Positions 61,858-64,000 of a stretch of DNA of 64,000 bases are shown piece after piece. Where the stretch lies: the NCBI RefSeq assembly GCF_046545555.1, contig NZ_JBHZTH010000001.1:248001-312000 (forward strand), given 5' to 3'. Origin of the DNA: Winogradskyella sp046545555. Its GTDB lineage: Bacteria; Bacteroidota; Bacteroidia; Flavobacteriales; Flavobacteriaceae. The translations under genes and the position numbers were made by a program. Each line of letters starts with the position of its first letter. The first letter of the stretch is position 1. The notes under the pieces are model-generated. The model had not been told where the DNA came from, did not search any database, and was given only the letters and a program-made list of their open reading frames with translations.

Positions 61858-63318
61858 ATGAAAGCATTAAAAATTAACAAAATTATACTATTACTAATTG
61901 GATTTGTAGTATATAACAGTTGTGTACAAGACGATGATTTTGGCACGCCGAATATTTCAATAGAAGAACCAAATATACCTGCATCTCAAATAAGAACTTT
62001 AGGTTCTTTAGGTGGTGATTTAGCGCAAGAACAAAGTGCTAATGACGGAATCTTTGCACCGCAACCTTTAGATTATTCTAATGAATCAGATACCGTTTCA
62101 TATGTATTTAGTGATACCGATGAATATATCACAGGATATGTAGTATCATCTGATGAAGCAGGAAATTATTTTGAAGAAATAATCATTCAGGATAAAGCTG
62201 AGAATCCGACTATTGGAATTAAACTTTTAATCGATGTAAATCCATTATTTACTAAATATGAAGTTGGTAGAAAAGTATTTGTGAAAATTAGCGGACTATC
62301 TGTTGGTATTGGTAATGGTGTTTTAACCTTGGGCGTTTTAAATGGAAATGAAGTAGATAAAATACCTTCTTCATTTGAGACTCAATTTATTCAAAGATCC
62401 TCAGAAGTTGCTACTATTGTGCCACTTCCGATGAGCATCTCTGATTTAAATGAAGGAGCTCTCAATAAAACCAATATGATGATTGCATTATCTGATGTTC
62501 AATTTAACAGAAACGAAGTTTTTGATACAGTAAATAACCTAAATACCTATGCGTCGTCTGCACAAGATCAATTTGATGGAGAGCGCACACTAGAGAGCTG
62601 TGCCTCTGGTGATGCTGTTATCTTTAGCACAAGTACTTTTGCTGATTTCAAAGGTTTAGCTTTACCTTCTGGGCGCGGTAATGTTAATGCTGTTTTATCT
62701 AGAACTTTTGAAGCTGACGATTTTATAGTAGCTATAAATACACCTGAGGATATTACTTTTGGTGGTATTGAGAACCGTTGTGACCCGGACTTCTTTGAAT
62801 GTACTGGTGCTTCTGGTGGAGGAAGTGCAATTTACTCTGAAAATTTTGAAGGTTTTGCTGGTTATGCCGCTGAAGGTTGGACTAATGTTAATATAAGTGG
62901 CGGAAGTACCGAATGGGTTATTGGTAGTTTTAGCGGATCGAGTTATGCTCAGATTTCTGGATTTAATAGTGGAGATGATGAGATTAATGTATGGTTAGTA
63001 ACTCCACCTGTAAATATGGATGCTACAGTTGGTGAAGAGCTGTCTTTTGATGTACAATCAAACTTTGACAATGGAACTATACTAACTGTTTTCGTTTCTA
63101 GCGATTTTACTGGAGACCCAACAACGGCCACTTGGTCTTTATTAGATGCTTCTATTCCTTCAGGTCCTGGCGGAGGCTTTGGTAGCTTCGAAAGTGTTGG
63201 TCCAATAAACGTTTCTTGTGTAGACGGTACAGTGCACTATGCTTTCTTTTATGAAGGCTCTGATCCAAGCGCAACTACGAGATACCATATTGATAATATT
63301 GAAGTTACTGGCAATTAA
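61858..63318 (+). CDS. DUF5689-domain surface lipoprotein with choice-of-anchor-J-type domain
   Basis: A 486-residue lipoprotein from the ATG at 61858; an in-frame ATG at 61831 would add nine residues, but 61858 gives a standard signal MKALKINKIILLLIGF with lipobox YNSC. The residues after the cysteine (VQDDDF) resemble the surface-lipoprotein export signal. A DUF5689 domain occupies about residues 40-300 (ITGYVVSSDEAGNYFEEIIIQD, RKVFVKISGLSVG), followed by a beta-sandwich (about 320-486; FEGFAGYAAEGWTNVNISGG, ending YHIDNIEVTGN) of the choice-of-anchor type. Very likely the substrate-capturing partner of the receptor upstream. Followed by a terminator. Confidence 0.88.
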   Translation: MKALKINKIILLLIGFVVYNSCVQDDDFGTPNISIEEPNIPASQIRTLGSLGGDLAQEQSANDGIFAPQPLDYSNESDTVSYVFSDTDEYITGYVVSSDEAGNYFEEIIIQDKAENPTIGIKLLIDVNPLFTKYEVGRKVFVKISGLSVGIGNGVLTLGVLNGNEVDKIPSSFETQFIQRSSEVATIVPLPMSISDLNEGALNKTNMMIALSDVQFNRNEVFDTVNNLNTYASSAQDQFDGERTLESCASGDAVIFSTSTFADFKGLALPSGRGNVNAVLSRTFEADDFIVAINTPEDITFGGIENRCDPDFFECTGASGGGSAIYSENFEGFAGYAAEGWTNVNISGGSTEWVIGSFSGSSYAQISGFNSGDDEINVWLVTPPVNMDATVGEELSFDVQSNFDNGTILTVFVSSDFTGDPTTATWSLLDASIPSGPGGGFGSFESVGPINVSCVDGTVHYAFFYEGSDPSATTRYHIDNIEVTGN

Positions 63319-63334
63319 TATTTAAAATAAATTA

Positions 63335-63373
63335 AAAAAAGCCACAACTTTGTTTTTAAGCTGTGGCTTTTTT
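63335..63373 (+). terminator. Intrinsic terminator after the DUF5689 gene
   Basis: AAAAAAGCCACA (63335-63346) pairs with TGTGGCTTTTTT (63362-63373) over 12 perfect positions with a 15-base loop, 16 bases after the stop. Confidence 0.88.
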
Positions 63374-63386
63374 AATTAAAATAATT

Positions 63387-63749
63387 ATGCTGGATAACTA
63401 TTACATCTCCGTTTTTAAGTACTATAAGAAATCAATAGGTAAGCGAAGTATCGCATTAGCACTAGTTTATATTAATTTACTAGAGCTTTCATTGATACTA
63501 GTAATTTGTACTTTTTTTATGGCTTTTGCTAAACAGATGAAAATAATAACCATGACATCTCAAAAATTTTGGATTCTATTTAGTATGGTCTCTTTATTTA
63601 TTGTTTTTAAAAATTGGATGCGTTATAACGGTAAAAAGAGAAATGTCCTCAATGCTAAAACCAAAGCTAAAAGAACTTCAATTTATCTTTTATGGCTATT
63701 ACCTCTTGGTTATCTAATAATCTCATTCGTTCTTTTTCAAGTAGTTTAA
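63387..63749 (+). CDS. Small membrane protein, unknown
   Basis: A 120-residue protein from the ATG at 63387; an earlier in-frame start at 63363 would lie inside the terminator stem and is unlikely. It has three hydrophobic segments (about 24-47, 59-73 and 98-117), a positively charged loop KNWMRYNGKKRNVLNAKTKAKR, and no recognised family. It lies after the terminator of the DUF5689 gene and needs its own promoter. Confidence 0.65.
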   Translation: MLDNYYISVFKYYKKSIGKRSIALALVYINLLELSLILVICTFFMAFAKQMKIITMTSQKFWILFSMVSLFIVFKNWMRYNGKKRNVLNAKTKAKRTSIYLLWLLPLGYLIISFVLFQVV

Positions 63750-63755
63750 TCCAAA

Positions 63756-63783
63756 AAAACGCCATCCCAAAGGATAGCGTTTT
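63756..63783. terminator. Bidirectional terminator before the cysteine-rich gene
   Basis: AAAACGC (63756-63762) pairs with GCGTTTT (63777-63783), and ATCC (63764-63767) with GGAT (63772-63775), around one C-A mismatch and a four-base loop. A- and T-rich flanks are present. It separates two convergent genes. Confidence 0.7.
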
Positions 63784-63810
63784 ATTGTATTTTAAAATTT
63801 TAATCTAGTT

Positions 63811-64000
63811 TTACTCAGCTTTCTTTGCCTCAGTGCAACACATTTTTTTACAATCTTCAGCACATTCCTTTTTTTCCATTTCAGTCTTGTTCTTACAACA
63901 CTCTTTATCGCAATCATCAGCACATACTTTAGATTTTGCACCAAAATCATCTACAACCTTCATATCCTTCACCTTATAAATATCAGCAACTTTAGTAACA
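63811..64000 (-). CDS. Cysteine-rich protein C-terminus (5' end outside window)
   Basis: Sixty-two in-frame codons plus a stop are visible on the minus strand, reading from the window edge to 63811; the N-terminus is missing. The segment begins VTKVADIYKVKDMKVVDDFG, followed by a tail with eight cysteines in about 35 residues. The tail holds two copies of the motif Cys-Ala-acidic-Asp-Cys-x-Lys-x-Cys-Cys (CADDCDKECC and CAEDCKKMCC) separated by a Lys/Glu-rich spacer. This suggests metal binding, perhaps copper or zinc handling, but the family cannot be named from this fragment. Confidence 0.7.
   Translation of the reverse strand, partial: VTKVADIYKVKDMKVVDDFGAKSKVCADDCDKECCKNKTEMEKKECAEDCKKMCCTEAKKAE

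Noticed and set aside
1..64000. tRNA, rRNA or riboswitch genes
   Set aside because: No cloverleaf-like or conserved RNA sequence was noticed in the short intergenic regions; a covariance search would be needed to exclude small RNAs.

Overview
The window looks like a chromosomal segment of a marine-type member of the Flavobacteriaceae (Bacteroidota). The DNA is AT-rich and tightly packed with genes. Family-level markers include a gliding-motility-associated type B sorting domain, a TonB-dependent receptor with an N-terminal carboxypeptidase-regulatory-like domain, DUF5689 and DUF4382 lipoproteins, paired DUF1800/DUF1501 genes, the MoxR/Bat aerotolerance operon and a tandem DUF6090 array. Promoter-like boxes follow the Bacteroidota TAnnTTTG pattern. 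I saw no rRNA, tRNA, CRISPR array, integrase or transposase, and no gene-free stretch longer than about 300 bases.

Layout. 1-10.4 kb is a housekeeping mixture: the C-terminal half of mfd, an EamA permease, a TlpA-like thioredoxin, gpsA, pheS, a CvpA-family protein, a Kelch-propeller secreted protein and several unknown flavobacterial genes. 10.4-15.8 kb, minus strand, is a probable inorganic-carbon module: two SulP transporters, a tandem universal stress protein between them, a beta-carbonic anhydrase and a small membrane-associated protein. 15.9-25.6 kb, minus strand, is a nine-gene MoxR-DUF58-BatA-B-C-D-E operon with two less standard members: a 568-residue multi-pass protein and a stand-alone second copy of one BatD domain. 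25.7-37.5 kb holds accessory genes: two DUF4382 lipoproteins, an aldo/keto reductase, an SDR, an HD hydrolase, an AlbA_2 protein, the coupled DUF1800-DUF1501 pair, a membrane-anchored helix-hairpin-helix protein, an OmpA-like protein and an ALDH7-type dehydrogenase.

37.6-45.1 kb carries an asparaginase-like lipoprotein gene and then the most distinctive element of the window: eight consecutive DUF6090-family genes. All begin with the same cytoplasmic leader and transmembrane helix, nearly identical at the DNA level in several copies, and then diverge into different extracytoplasmic domains. Four of the seven junctions are the same 8-base overlap ATGATTAA, in which the next start supplies the previous Asn-Asp-stop. 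Two neighbours have related C-terminal domains but different N-terminal subtypes, which suggests module exchange. A perfect 9-bp inverted repeat touches the first start codon.

45.2-57.7 kb encodes envelope proteins: an 1862-residue alpha-2-macroglobulin with an intact Cys-x-Glu-Gln thioester motif, an SH3-domain protein, an ABM-domain protein, a T9SS type B substrate with twelve two-cysteine repeats, and the penicillin-binding protein PbpC that often accompanies bacterial macroglobulins. 57.7-64 kb has a secreted endonuclease/exonuclease/phosphatase, a TonB-dependent receptor with a DUF5689 surface lipoprotein partner, a small membrane protein, and the tail of a protein with two copies of a four-cysteine motif. 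Functional assignments come from reading motifs only; no database search was possible.
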